This document shows, in pieces, positions 25,400 through 33,649 of a DNA stretch of 64,000 nucleotides (the first letter of the stretch is position 1; the number at the start of each line of letters is the position of its first letter). Origin of the DNA: Stappia indica (GTDB taxonomy: Bacteria; Pseudomonadota; Alphaproteobacteria; Rhizobiales; Stappiaceae); assembly GCF_001696535.1 (NCBI RefSeq), contig NZ_MBQE01000003.1, positions 620,001 through 684,000 on the forward strand, given 5' to 3'. The position numbers and the translations under genes are program-made. Below the pieces are notes generated by a model that was not told the DNA's origin, ran no database searches, and saw nothing but the letters and a program-made list of their open reading frames with translations.

Positions 25400-25417
25400 G
25401 ATGGAACCTTCCGAGGA

Positions 25418-26971
25418 TCAGTGGGACGAAGGGAGCCGGAAGCCGCCGATCAGGCGGTCGACGGCGGCATTGACGTAGAAGCCGTTGGCGAAGTGGACCC
25501 GCAGGCCGGCGGTCGCCGGGTGATGCGCCCAGTGCGGGAACAGCGCCTGTGCGACGGCAACACCGCCGAAGGATGCGAGCGCCAGGGCGATCAGCGCCCA
25601 TTCCAGCGGGCCGGCCTGCGGCGGGGCCGGCAGCGCGCTGCCGACCACCAGCCCGGCCAGCACATGGAAGCCGAAATAGCCGATGGCGGCCGCGACCGAG
25701 GCCTTGGCGGTCTTGCGAGTGAGGGCGGCGGGGGCGGCGTCGGCCAGACCCTGCGCCACCAGATAGGCGACGCCGAAGATCAGGATCGCCCCCAGCGCCA
25801 GCGCCTGTGCCGACTTTTCCAGCGGCAGCAGCGAGAAGGCACCGGCAACGGCCGCATAGAGAGCGAGGGCGAGCAGGAAGGCGCGCGCCACCGCCGCAAG
25901 GCCGGGCGCGGCGACGGGGCCGGGCCGCCGCGTCGCCTGCACGGCGCGCACCGCCGTGCCGGAGGAGAGGAAGGCATGCGCCTTGTAGAGCGAGTGGGCC
26001 ACGATGTGCAGCAGGGCGAGCGGCCACAGGCCGAGGCCGCATTGCAGCAGCATGAAGCCCATCTGCGCGACCGTCGACCAGGCGAGCGCCGTCTTGACCG
26101 CGCTCTGGGTCAGCATGACCAGCGCGCCGAACAGGGCCGAGAAGCCGCCGAGCATGACCAGCAGCGTCATCGCCGCCGGGCTCGCCTGCACCGGCTCGGC
26201 AAGGCGGATGAGCAGCAGGCCGCCGGCATTGATGATGCCCGCATGCAGCAGCGCCGAGACCGGGGTGGGGGCTTCCATCACCTCGGTCAGCCAGCCATGC
26301 AGGGGAAAGGCCGCCGTCTTCAGCAGCGCGGCGAGCACGACCAGCAGCACGGCGATGTCGGCGGCAAGCGGCATGTCGCCGGCCCGGGCGGCCTCACCGA
26401 TCCCGGCGAGCGACAGCGTGCCGAAGGCGGCCCAGAAGCCGAGCGCGGCAAGGAGAAGCGCGGCGTCGCCGGCGGTCCAGGCGAGGGTGAACTTGGCCGC
26501 GGCCCGCCGGGCCTGCGGCCGCTCGCGGTAGAACAGCAGCAGCTGCCGCAGCAGCACGCCGACGAGGACGAAGCTGAGGATCAGGACCGGCAGGGTGGCA
26601 GCCTGTACCAGCACGAGGACGGCGGCGATGGCGGCGAGCAACAGGCCGTGGAAGGCGCCCTCCCGCGCCTCGCCGTCGAGATAGCTGCGCGAGAAGCGCA
26701 CGACCACCCAGCCGACGAAGGCGACCAGGACCGACATGACCGCCGACACGGTGTCGAGACCGAGCGCCAGGGCGAAGGCGTCGCCGCCGATGGCGAGCAT
26801 CGCCGGGCCGCCAAACACCAGCTGGAGCGCGCCGGCAAGGGCAAGCGCGAGGGAGAGCAGCGCGGCCCCTTCCGCCAGGCGCGGCAGCGCGCCCGGGCGG
26901 CGGCCGGGGCGGGAGATGGCGCAGGCGGCAAGGATCAGCAGGGGCAGGGGGGCGAGCGCTGTGGCGAACAT
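25418..26971 (-). CDS. dabB: Inorganic-carbon uptake membrane subunit DabB (NuoL-like)
   Basis: A 517-residue polytopic membrane protein of the proton-conducting NuoL/MrpA-like superfamily with about 13 helices. Conserved segments include AAFPLHGWLTEVMEAPTPVSALLHAGIINAGG (outlined, about 215-250) and LALLHIVAHSLYKAHAFLSSG near 330. It is shorter than NuoL and adjacent to dabA, the pattern that defines DabB. It should couple cation flow to CO2 hydration by DabA. The ATG at 26969-26971 preceded by GGAG was chosen; the open frame to 27025 adds a basic non-membrane tail. It is divergent from a LysR gene. Confidence 0.92.
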   Translation of the reverse strand: MFATALAPLPLLILAACAISRPGRRPGALPRLAEGAALLSLALALAGALQLVFGGPAMLAIGGDAFALALGLDTVSAVMSVLVAFVGWVVVRFSRSYLDGEAREGAFHGLLLAAIAAVLVLVQAATLPVLILSFVLVGVLLRQLLLFYRERPQARRAAAKFTLAWTAGDAALLLAALGFWAAFGTLSLAGIGEAARAGDMPLAADIAVLLVVLAALLKTAAFPLHGWLTEVMEAPTPVSALLHAGIINAGGLLLIRLAEPVQASPAAMTLLVMLGGFSALFGALVMLTQSAVKTALAWSTVAQMGFMLLQCGLGLWPLALLHIVAHSLYKAHAFLSSGTAVRAVQATRRPGPVAAPGLAAVARAFLLALALYAAVAGAFSLLPLEKSAQALALGAILIFGVAYLVAQGLADAAPAALTRKTAKASVAAAIGYFGFHVLAGLVVGSALPAPPQAGPLEWALIALALASFGGVAVAQALFPHWAHHPATAGLRVHFANGFYVNAAVDRLIGGFRLPSSH

Positions 26972-27048
26972 GTGAGGTCTCCGCAAGTGAAGTGCGCGCC
27001 GGAGATACCGCTTGCCAATATTCAAGAAAATTACATATTTAAGCTGAA

Positions 27049-27071
27049 ATCATTCTACTGAATAGAATGAT
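27049..27071. promoter_or_regulatory. 9-bp perfect inverted repeat, candidate LysR operator
   Basis: Arms ATCATTCTA and TAGAATGAT with a 5-base spacer, in the AT-rich 114-base gap between divergent dabB and the LysR gene, 14 bases before the regulator start. A site this close to the start suggests autorepression. Confidence 0.65.
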
Positions 27072-27085
27072 CAGCGGGAAGACCG

Positions 27086-28012
27086 ATGCCGCCGCTCAAT
27101 CTTCATCACCTCCGGTTGTTCAGCGCCGTCGCGGAGGACGGCACGCTGACCGGCGCGGCGCGCCGGCTCAACCTGTCGGCCTCCGCCCTGTCGGCGCAGG
27201 TGAAGGCGCTGGAAGGATCGCTGGGGCACGACCTCTTCGAGCGGCGCGGGCGCGGGCTGGTGCTGACCGAGGCCGGGCGCATCGCGCTCGACCATGCGCA
27301 GGCGATCTTCCGCACCGCGGAGGACCTGTCGGCGACGCTGAAGGGCGGCGGGCAGAAGCCGCGGGCATTGCGCGTCGGCGCGCTGAGCACCCTGTCGCGC
27401 AACCTGCAGATCCAGTTCCTGATGCCGGTGATCGGCAAGCCCGATGTCGATGTGGTGGTGCGCTCGGGCAGCCAGAAGGAGCTGCTGGCCGGGCTGGAAT
27501 CGCTGGCGCTGGACGTGGTGCTGACCAATGTGGCGCCGCCGCGCGACGAGGCTCGCCGTTATCTGGTTCACCGCGTCGCCGAGCAGGCGGCCGGTCTGAT
27601 CGGAACGCCGGAGCGGGCGGGACAAGGGCGCCCGCTGGTGGAGCTGCTGGCCCGCGAACCGCTGGTCCTGCCGACCCGCGAGACGGCGATCCGCGCCGGC
27701 TTTGATGTGCTGGCCGCACGCCTCGGCGTCGTCCCGCGCATCGCGGCAGAGGTCGACGACATGACCATGATCCGCCTGCTCGCCCGCGAGGACGCGGGGC
27801 TCGCGGTCATTCCGCCGATCGTCGTGCGGGACGAACTGGCGAACGGCGTGCTGGTGGAGGCCGGGCCGCTGCCCGGCATCACCGAGGTGTTCCTGGCGGT
27901 GACGGTGGAGCGGCGGTTTCCCAATCCGCTGCTGGCGGATCTGCTGTTCCGCACGCCTGTGGGCGTGGGTGCGGGCGTCGATGCGGGCGCCGAGACGGGT
28001 GCGGCGACATGA
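27086..28012 (+). CDS. LysR-family regulator next to dabBA
   Basis: A 308-residue LysR-type protein. HTH at about 4-62 (HHLRLFSAVAEDGTLTGAARRLNLSASALSAQVKALE in outline), effector domain about 92-290, and a short Gly/Ala-rich tail (VGAGVDAGAETGAAT). NhaR/CbbR-like members often control ion or carbon-fixation genes. Divergence from dabB and the palindrome between them make it the probable regulator of inorganic-carbon uptake. The inducer is unknown. Confidence 0.9.
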   Translation: MPPLNLHHLRLFSAVAEDGTLTGAARRLNLSASALSAQVKALEGSLGHDLFERRGRGLVLTEAGRIALDHAQAIFRTAEDLSATLKGGGQKPRALRVGALSTLSRNLQIQFLMPVIGKPDVDVVVRSGSQKELLAGLESLALDVVLTNVAPPRDEARRYLVHRVAEQAAGLIGTPERAGQGRPLVELLAREPLVLPTRETAIRAGFDVLAARLGVVPRIAAEVDDMTMIRLLAREDAGLAVIPPIVVRDELANGVLVEAGPLPGITEVFLAVTVERRFPNPLLADLLFRTPVGVGAGVDAGAETGAAT

Positions 28013-28074
28013 CCCGCCTGCCAACGCGTTAAGCGCGAAGGGAATTTTCCGAAAGCCCGCAGGAGTTGAAATGT

Positions 28075-28114
28075 CTGCCCGCATTTTGGGCAGGCACTGC
28101 CTACCGGCTTTTTT
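28075..28114 (+). terminator. Candidate terminator after the LysR gene
   Basis: CTGCCC/GGGCAG arms around a seven-base loop at 28075-28093 run into a second small stem GGCAG-GCA-CTGCC, then a T6 run at 28109-28114. The T-run is a few bases away from the stem, so the call is tentative. Confidence 0.4.
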
Positions 28115-28171
28115 CGACGGCTTCGAAGTTTAGAAGGCTCATTCTCCGCTGGACTTCGATTCCGCATTTCG

Positions 28172-28187
28172 TAGGATATTCATCCTA
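28172..28187. promoter_or_regulatory. Palindrome before the Lrp-type gene, candidate auto-operator
   Basis: TAGGAT-ATTC-ATCCTA, perfect 6-bp arms with a four-base spacer, 27 bases before the regulator start in an AT-rich promoter region. Lrp-family proteins usually bind such dyads in their own promoter. Confidence 0.6.
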
Positions 28188-28214
28188 ATAAAAATTCCAG
28201 AGGTAGAACGAGCG

Positions 28215-28691
28215 ATGCAAATTGATGAGTTTGATAGGAAAATACTTTCTGTAATTCAAGATGATGCTAGCCTATCTATAGCTCAGGTTTCTGAGAGGGT
28301 AGGTCTCTCGACAACGCCGTGTTGGCGTCGCCTCCAGAAGCTCGAGCGAGAGGGGTATATCGACGGCCGTGTAACGCTTTTGAATCAAAGCAGGATCGGC
28401 CTCGAGCTCACGGTTTTCGTTATGATACGGACCAGCCAGCATAACACAGCCTGGCTGGAGAAGTTCAATAGCGTCGTGAGCTTATTCCCGGAAATCGTGG
28501 AAGTGAACCGACTGGCGGGCGAGTATGACTATCTCTTGAAAGTAATCACCAAGAGCAATTCGTCCTACGACGCCTTCTACAAGAAGTTCATCAATCTCAT
28601 CGAGCTCAATGATGTCACATCCTGTTTCTCAATGGAACAAATCAAGCGAAGTACCCGACTACCACTCGACGCTGTCGATGGCGGACGCTGA
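28215..28691 (+). CDS. Lrp/AsnC-family transcriptional regulator
   Basis: A 158-residue feast/famine regulator: N-terminal HTH at about 3-62 (FDRKILSVIQDDASLSIAQV and LSTTPCWRRLQKLEREGYI) and a C-terminal RAM ligand domain (about 68-150, with VNRLAGEYDYLLKV). It senses an amino acid or related molecule. The gene is clearly richer in A/T than its surroundings, with many TTG, ATA, AAA and TCT codons until its last 40 bases, suggesting recent acquisition. It is the first gene of a long same-strand series and overlaps the PLP-enzyme gene by 14 bases, so it probably controls the downstream enzyme and importer genes. Confidence 0.9.
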   Translation: MQIDEFDRKILSVIQDDASLSIAQVSERVGLSTTPCWRRLQKLEREGYIDGRVTLLNQSRIGLELTVFVMIRTSQHNTAWLEKFNSVVSLFPEIVEVNRLAGEYDYLLKVITKSNSSYDAFYKKFINLIELNDVTSCFSMEQIKRSTRLPLDAVDGGR

Positions 28692-30417
28692 CGCGCGCAT
28701 CGCGCGGATCCGCGCCAGCGTCATCGGCGAGGGCCGGGCGATCGAAACCCCCTTCGGCGTGCGGCCCCTCGTCTATGCCGACTATGTCGCCTCCGGGCGC
28801 GGGCTGTCCTTCATCGAGGACCTGATCCGCGACCGCATCCTCCCCGACTACGGCAACACCCATACCGAGACCTCCTATACCGGCCGGCAGACGACGGTGC
28901 TGCGCGAGGCCGCCCGCGAGACGATCCGCAAGGCGGTCGGTGCCGACGCGCGCCATGCAGTGATCTTCACCGGTTCGGGCGCCACCTCCGGCGTCAACAA
29001 GCTGGTGCGCGCCCTGCAGCTGCAGGGCCGTCTGCCGCGACGCGCAACGGCGGCAGCGATCCCTGAGAGCGAGCTGCCGGTGGTCTTCGTCGGCCCCTAC
29101 GAGCACCATTCCAACGATCTGCCCTGGCGCGAGACCGGCGCCCGCATCCGCCGCATCCCGCTGAATGCGGCCGGCGGGATCTGCCTCGAGACGCTGGCGA
29201 GCGAGCTTGCCGCCGTCGGCGAGGGCGTGCCGCGCATCGGCGTGTTTTCGGCCGCCTCCAACGTCACCGGCGTCAAGAGCGATGTGCGGGCGATTGCGAA
29301 GCTGCTGCATGCGCATGATGCGCTGTTCTTCTGCGACTATGCGGCCGGCGCCCCCTACATGCCGATCTGCATTTCCGGCACTGCCGAGGGCGCGGGCGAC
29401 CATATCGACGCGCTGTTCCTGTCGCCGCACAAGTTCGTCGGCGGGCCGGGCGCATCCGGCCTCCTGATCTGCGACAAGGCGCTGTTCGAGGGCATCGAGC
29501 CGACCACCACCGGCGGCGGCACGGTCAGCTATGTCACCGCGGAAGGGCATTGCTACGTCTCCAGCGTCGAGCGGCGCGAGGAAGCGGGCACGCCCAACAT
29601 CGTCGGCGACATCAAGGCCGGCCTTGCGCTGGAACTGAAGGACCGGGTCGGCGCGCACGAGATCGAGCGCCGCGAGGCGGCAATGGTGGCCCGCGCCATG
29701 CGCAATTGGGCGCAGGACCCGAACATCGAGCTGCTGGGCCCGCTGGAGGCCGAGCGGATCGGGGTCTTCGCGCTCAACATCCGCAGCGGCACCAAGAAGC
29801 TGCATTACGGCCTCGTCGTCGCCCTGCTGAACGATTTGTTCGGCATCCAGGCGCGCGGCGGCTGCTCCTGCGCCGGGCCCTACGGCCATGCGCTGCTGGG
29901 GATCGGCGACGACGATGCGCTGCGTCACCAGCAGGAAGTGCGCGGCGGGCAGAGCGTGCTGCGTCCGGGCTGGGTGCGGCTCGGTTTCAACTACTTCTTC
30001 GACGAGCGCACCACGGACTATATCATCGAGGCGGTGCGGTTCGTTGCCGCCCATGGCGCGGCCTTCATGTCGCTGTACAAGGTCAACCCGCAGTCGGGCG
30101 TGTGGACGATGAGCGAGGCCAAGGGCGCCAAGGCGCGACCCGAAACGCTGCTCGAGGCGCTGGCTCCGGACGCTGCGTCGCCTGCGGTTGCCGAGGCCGA
30201 GGTGCCGGACTTCGAAGCTTGCCTCGCAACGGCACGGCGGCTGGCGGACGAGCAGGAGGCGAAGCTTGCGGGCCTGACCGAGGGACCTTGCGGGGACTGC
30301 GGCGAGGCCGACAGCCTGCGCTGGTTCTGGCGTCCCGAGGAGCTGCCGCTTCTCCACAGCCAGTTGATCGCCGGGGCGAGAACTTCTATCCACAAACCCC
30401 CATCACGGGTCTCCTGA
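28678..30417 (+). CDS. Cysteine-desulfurase-like class V aminotransferase with C-terminal CxxC extension
   Basis: A 579-residue PLP enzyme. The class V fold spans about 1-465: GSGATSGVNKLV (99-110), His143/His144 for ring stacking, Asp220 (FFCDYAAGAP) and PLP lysine Lys252 (LSPHKFVGGPG). The loop ARGGCSCAGPYGH (Cys396, Cys398) sits where cysteine desulfurases carry the persulfide cysteine. An extra tail of about 110 residues ends with GPCGDCGEADSLRWFWRP, a possible redox or metal-binding CxxC (Cys538, Cys541). The ATG at 28678 matches the family N-terminus; an ATG at 28609 would add 23 residues. Context with ATC-hydrolase-family genes suggests action on a sulfur amino acid released from a heterocycle. 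Confidence 0.85.
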   Translation: MADADARIARIRASVIGEGRAIETPFGVRPLVYADYVASGRGLSFIEDLIRDRILPDYGNTHTETSYTGRQTTVLREAARETIRKAVGADARHAVIFTGSGATSGVNKLVRALQLQGRLPRRATAAAIPESELPVVFVGPYEHHSNDLPWRETGARIRRIPLNAAGGICLETLASELAAVGEGVPRIGVFSAASNVTGVKSDVRAIAKLLHAHDALFFCDYAAGAPYMPICISGTAEGAGDHIDALFLSPHKFVGGPGASGLLICDKALFEGIEPTTTGGGTVSYVTAEGHCYVSSVERREEAGTPNIVGDIKAGLALELKDRVGAHEIERREAAMVARAMRNWAQDPNIELLGPLEAERIGVFALNIRSGTKKLHYGLVVALLNDLFGIQARGGCSCAGPYGHALLGIGDDDALRHQQEVRGGQSVLRPGWVRLGFNYFFDERTTDYIIEAVRFVAAHGAAFMSLYKVNPQSGVWTMSEAKGAKARPETLLEALAPDAASPAVAEAEVPDFEACLATARRLADEQEAKLAGLTEGPCGDCGEADSLRWFWRPEELPLLHSQLIAGARTSIHKPPSRVS

Positions 30418-30430
30418 AGACGGACCATCC

Positions 30431-31729
30431 ATGTTTTCCAGCAAACAGATCTCGGCATCTCTTTGGGCGGACACCGCCCCGTCGCGTCAGGCGGCTCCGG
30501 CCGTCGCCGGCCGCATCGACACCGACGTTGCGGTCATCGGCGGGGGATTCTCGGGCCTTTCCACGGCGCTGCACCTGGCAAGGGCAGGGCATCAGGTCAC
30601 GGTTCTGGAAGGCATGGAGGTCGGCTTCGGCGGATCGGGCCGCAACAACGGCCAGGTGATCCCGACCATGACGGCGGCCGAGCCGGACGCGATCGAGACG
30701 CGATTCGGCGAGGCCGGCGAGCGGTTCGTCGCCCTGGTGCGCGACAGCGCCTCCTACCTGTTCGACACCGTCCGCGAGGAGGGGATCGACTGCGAGGGCG
30801 AGCAGACGGGCTGGTTCCAGCCCGCGCACCGGGAAAGCCGGCTGAAGCTGAGCCGGGCCCGCGTCGACGCCTGGGCAAAGCGTGGCGCGCCTGCGCGCCT
30901 GGTCGAGGCGGCCGAATGCGCCGAGCTGCTCGGCTCCGATCGCTGGTTCGGCGGCATGTACAACCCGACCGGCGGCCATATCAATCCGCTGGCGCTGGCC
31001 CGCGGCCTTGCCAGCGCCTGCGAGGCGAAGGGCGTCGCGATCCGCGAGAAAAGCCCGGTCGAGGCGGTGGAACGCCGCGACGGCCGCTGGCACCTGCGCA
31101 CGCCGACCGGAGAGGTCGTCGCCCGCGCGGTGATGCTGGCCAGCAATGCCTATACCGGCTTCCTGTCTTCTGAGCTGGCGCCGAAGGTGGCGCGCTCCGT
31201 CGTGCCGGTCCTGTCCTGGCAGATGGCGACGCGTCCGCTCACCGATGACCAGCGCAAGGTGGTGGTGCCGGGCCGTCAGGCGGTTTCCGACACCCACGGC
31301 GACCTGCATTTCTTCCGCTACGACAAGCGGAACCGCCTGGTCACCGGCGGCGCGCTGGCGCTCGGTCACAACGGCCCGGACCGGCTGCGCGAGATCGTCG
31401 GCCGCCGCCTGCAGGCAGCGTTCCCGGTGCTCGGCAAGCCGGAGTTCGACTTCGTGTGGAACGGCTATATCGGCATGACCGAGGACCGCTTCCCCTTCAT
31501 CTGCCAGCTCGGCCCCGATTTCTGGTGCTGGGCCGGCTGCAACGGCCGCGGCGTCGCCCTTTCGGTGTCACTCGGCCGGGAATTCGCAGCGGCGATCGCC
31601 GGCACGCCGGTCTCTCAGCTCGCCCTGCCGATGTCCGATCCCAAGCCAATCCCCATGCACGGTCTCGTCAAGACCTTCGCCCCGCCGGCCATGCTTCAGC
31701 TGTACCGGTGGCGCGACGGCCGCGACTGA
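30431..31729 (+). CDS. FAD-dependent oxidoreductase (DAO family, PuuB-like)
   Basis: A 432-residue flavoprotein. The dinucleotide motif VIGGGFSG is at 35-42, followed by FGGSGRNNGQVIP near 67-79, characteristic of the gamma-glutamylputrescine-oxidase-like subgroup; a late WCWAGCNGRGVALSVSLG binds the FAD. It lies 13 bases after the PLP-enzyme gene and 26 bases before an ATC-hydrolase-family gene. In this setting it could oxidise a saturated ring amine (for example a thiazolidine) to the imine/thiazoline that a hydrolase then opens; this is inference. Confidence 0.87.
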   Translation: MFSSKQISASLWADTAPSRQAAPAVAGRIDTDVAVIGGGFSGLSTALHLARAGHQVTVLEGMEVGFGGSGRNNGQVIPTMTAAEPDAIETRFGEAGERFVALVRDSASYLFDTVREEGIDCEGEQTGWFQPAHRESRLKLSRARVDAWAKRGAPARLVEAAECAELLGSDRWFGGMYNPTGGHINPLALARGLASACEAKGVAIREKSPVEAVERRDGRWHLRTPTGEVVARAVMLASNAYTGFLSSELAPKVARSVVPVLSWQMATRPLTDDQRKVVVPGRQAVSDTHGDLHFFRYDKRNRLVTGGALALGHNGPDRLREIVGRRLQAAFPVLGKPEFDFVWNGYIGMTEDRFPFICQLGPDFWCWAGCNGRGVALSVSLGREFAAAIAGTPVSQLALPMSDPKPIPMHGLVKTFAPPAMLQLYRWRDGRD

Positions 31730-31755
31730 CCCAAGCAACGACAAGCAAGAGGACG

Positions 31756-32274
31756 ATGCCCCATATGACCCAGGAAACCACCAACGAGCCGGTCGTCACG
31801 CTCGAGATGCTGAAGGCGGCCTTCGCCATGCGCGCCAAGGCCTATGCGCACATGTTCGACGTCCTGCGCGAGGCCTATGGCGCCGACCGCGCCGTCGAGC
31901 TGATCGCCGAGTCCACCCGTCGTCTTGGCCAGGACATGGGCAAGAAGTTCGCGCATCTGGGCCCCGACAACCTGCCGGGCCTGAAGGACGCCTTCATCGG
32001 CGGCATCCCGTGCTCGGCACAGATGTTTGCGCCCGAGATCAAGAAGTGCGACGACGAGAGTCTGGAAATCCAGTTCCACCGCTGTCCGCTGAAGGACACG
32101 TGGACGGAACAGGGCCGCAACGAGGAAGATCTCGAGCTGCTCTGCAAGGCTGCCGGCGCCATCGACGGTGGCCTCTTCACCGAGGCCGGGTTTACCTTCA
32201 AGGGAGAAACCTGGACAAAGGGCAAGACCGGTTGCTGCCTGCTGCGGGTGGAACCGGGCGCGAATGCAGGCTGA
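31756..32274 (+). CDS. L-2-amino-thiazoline-4-carboxylate hydrolase-family protein (copy 1)
   Basis: A 172-residue soluble protein with the layout of the ATC-hydrolase family: helical N-terminal half (about 15-75), then FHRCPLKDTWTEQG, a Cys/Asp region (LLCKAAGAIDGG) and a terminal GKTGCCLLRV corresponding to the conserved xxxCxFxxR end. Named members open 2-amino-thiazoline-4-carboxylate toward carbamoyl-cysteine, but the wider family has unknown substrates. The start ATG at 31756 has AGAGGACG just before it. A second, more canonical member lies at 37067-37537 on the far side of the importer genes; the two are divergent in sequence. Confidence 0.72.
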   Translation: MPHMTQETTNEPVVTLEMLKAAFAMRAKAYAHMFDVLREAYGADRAVELIAESTRRLGQDMGKKFAHLGPDNLPGLKDAFIGGIPCSAQMFAPEIKKCDDESLEIQFHRCPLKDTWTEQGRNEEDLELLCKAAGAIDGGLFTEAGFTFKGETWTKGKTGCCLLRVEPGANAG

Positions 32275-32281
32275 GCTGACC

Positions 32282-32303
32282 GTCATCCCGGCTGCGGGAT
32301 GAC
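32282..32303 (+). terminator. Intercistronic stem-loop before the binding-protein gene
   Basis: Perfect 9-bp arms GTCATCCCG and CGGGATGAC with loop GCTG, ending about 50 bases before the binding-protein gene. It lacks a T-run and resembles a REP-like or processing hairpin more than a terminator. Confidence 0.45.
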
Positions 32304-32354
32304 CCCATCCAACGACAAACCAAAAGCTCTTCCAGAAGACAGGAGTAGATCACT

Positions 32355-33479
32355 ATGACGATGTCTCGCAGGACCACTCTCGGGTTGCTCGCCGGCGTTG
32401 CCGGCATGCTCGCCGTTCCCTTCGGCGCGATGGCCGAAGGGCCGATCTATCTCGGCTACCAGCTGCCGCTGACCGGCAACACCGCCCAGTACGGCCAGGA
32501 CTTCAAGACCGCCGCCGAGATCGCCCTCAAGGACTTCAACGCCTCCGGCAAGCTCAAGGTGCCGGTGGAGATCATCTTCGAGGACTCCCGCTCCGACGCC
32601 AAGGAAGGCGTGGCCATCGCCCGCAAGTTCGTCGATGACGATCGCATCGTCGCGGCGCTCGGCGACTTCACCTCCACCGTCTCGATGGCCGCTGCCCAGG
32701 TCTACAAGCGCGCCGAGATGGCCCAGCTGAGCCAGACCGCCTCGCATCCGGATTTCGCCAAGATCTCCGAGTGGCAGTTCCGCAACATCACCACGCAGGC
32801 CCAGGAAGGCGTCTACAACGCCGACTGGATGAACGAGCAGGGCCTGAAGAAGATCGCGGTGATCGCCGAGCAGACCGACTGGGGCCAGTCGGTGGTCAAG
32901 GACTTCGCCGAGAAGGTGAAGGCCAATGGCGGCGAGGTGGTCTTCACCGAGTTCTTCAACCGCGGCCTGCCGGACTTCCGCTCGATCATCACCAAGATCG
33001 AGCGCGCCAAGCCGGATGCGATCTACACGGGCTTCTTCTATGAGGACGGCGCCCAATTCCTGAAGCAGATGAAGCAGCTGAACGTCGAGACCCCGGTCTA
33101 TTCGACCTCGGCCGCCTACAACCAGAAGCTCGTCGAGCTGGCCGGTCCGGCCGCCGAAGGCCTGTTCCTGACGGTCACCTTCCTGCCCAACAGCGAGAAC
33201 GAGAACGTCAAGACCTTCGTCGACGAGTGGAAGGCCGCACGTAACGGCGCCGAGCCCGGCCAGTTCCCGGCCCAGGCCTACGACGCGGTGAACATCATGC
33301 TCGAGGCCGTTGCCCGCGCCTATCCGGACGTTTCGCGCCAGAACGTCCGCGACGAGCTGGCCAAGACCAAGGACTTCCCGGGCGTCACCGGCGTCACGTC
33401 CTTCGACGAGAACGGCGAGGCCCTGAAGCAGCTCACCAAGGCGACGGTGACCGACGGCCAGTTCGTCCCGCTCAAGTAA
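32355..33479 (+). CDS. Branched-chain-amino-acid-type binding protein, LivK-like
   Basis: A 374-residue type I periplasmic binding protein. The N-terminus MTMSRRTTLGLLAGVAG has a twin-arginine look before a hydrophobic core and AMA cleavage near residue 27. The mature part starts GPIYLGYQLPLTGNTAQYGQ, typical of Liv/amide binding proteins, with VIAEQTDWGQSVVKDF in the second domain. It feeds the permeases and ATPases that follow. AGGAG nine bases before the ATG supports the start. The neighbouring enzymes suggest the ligand is a heterocyclic or modified amino acid rather than leucine. Confidence 0.9.
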   Translation: MTMSRRTTLGLLAGVAGMLAVPFGAMAEGPIYLGYQLPLTGNTAQYGQDFKTAAEIALKDFNASGKLKVPVEIIFEDSRSDAKEGVAIARKFVDDDRIVAALGDFTSTVSMAAAQVYKRAEMAQLSQTASHPDFAKISEWQFRNITTQAQEGVYNADWMNEQGLKKIAVIAEQTDWGQSVVKDFAEKVKANGGEVVFTEFFNRGLPDFRSIITKIERAKPDAIYTGFFYEDGAQFLKQMKQLNVETPVYSTSAAYNQKLVELAGPAAEGLFLTVTFLPNSENENVKTFVDEWKAARNGAEPGQFPAQAYDAVNIMLEAVARAYPDVSRQNVRDELAKTKDFPGVTGVTSFDENGEALKQLTKATVTDGQFVPLK

Positions 33480-33492
33480 CGTTCGCGCTCTC

Positions 33493-33523
33493 CCCTCTCC
33501 GGGCGCCCGTCGTCCGGGGAGGG
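33493..33523 (+). terminator. Stem-loop after the LivK-like gene
   Basis: Ten-base-pair stem CCCTCTCCGG / CCGGGGAGGG with one G-U pair and an 11-base loop, starting 14 bases after the stop. No T-run; a likely 3'-stabilising or partial-termination element before the permease genes, which begin at 33650. Confidence 0.45.
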
Positions 33524-33649
33524 AAGACGCAGCCGGGCTCCGCAGGCCTGCGCGTATCGGTGACCTGCCGCCGCCATCACCCGGACCCCGGGGGCGGGGA
33601 GCGTTACCCTTTCGCCTGGTCCCCGTGTTCCTAGCCAGGACAGACACCC

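Noticed and set aside
24701-27061. A 786-codon plus-strand frame opposite dabA and dabB
   Set aside because: Gly/Arg/Gln-rich antisense shadow; dabA and dabB have clear catalytic and membrane signatures on the other strand.
28609-28677. ATG pair at 28609 as start of the PLP enzyme
   Set aside because: It adds 23 residues in the AT-rich end of the Lrp gene with no family resemblance; the ATG at 28678 gives the normal class V N-terminus. Neither has a strong ribosome site, so the call stays open.
32282-32303. Considered as a CRISPR-like or dispersed repeat unit
   Set aside because: No second copy was noticed in the window, so only a local hairpin can be supported.
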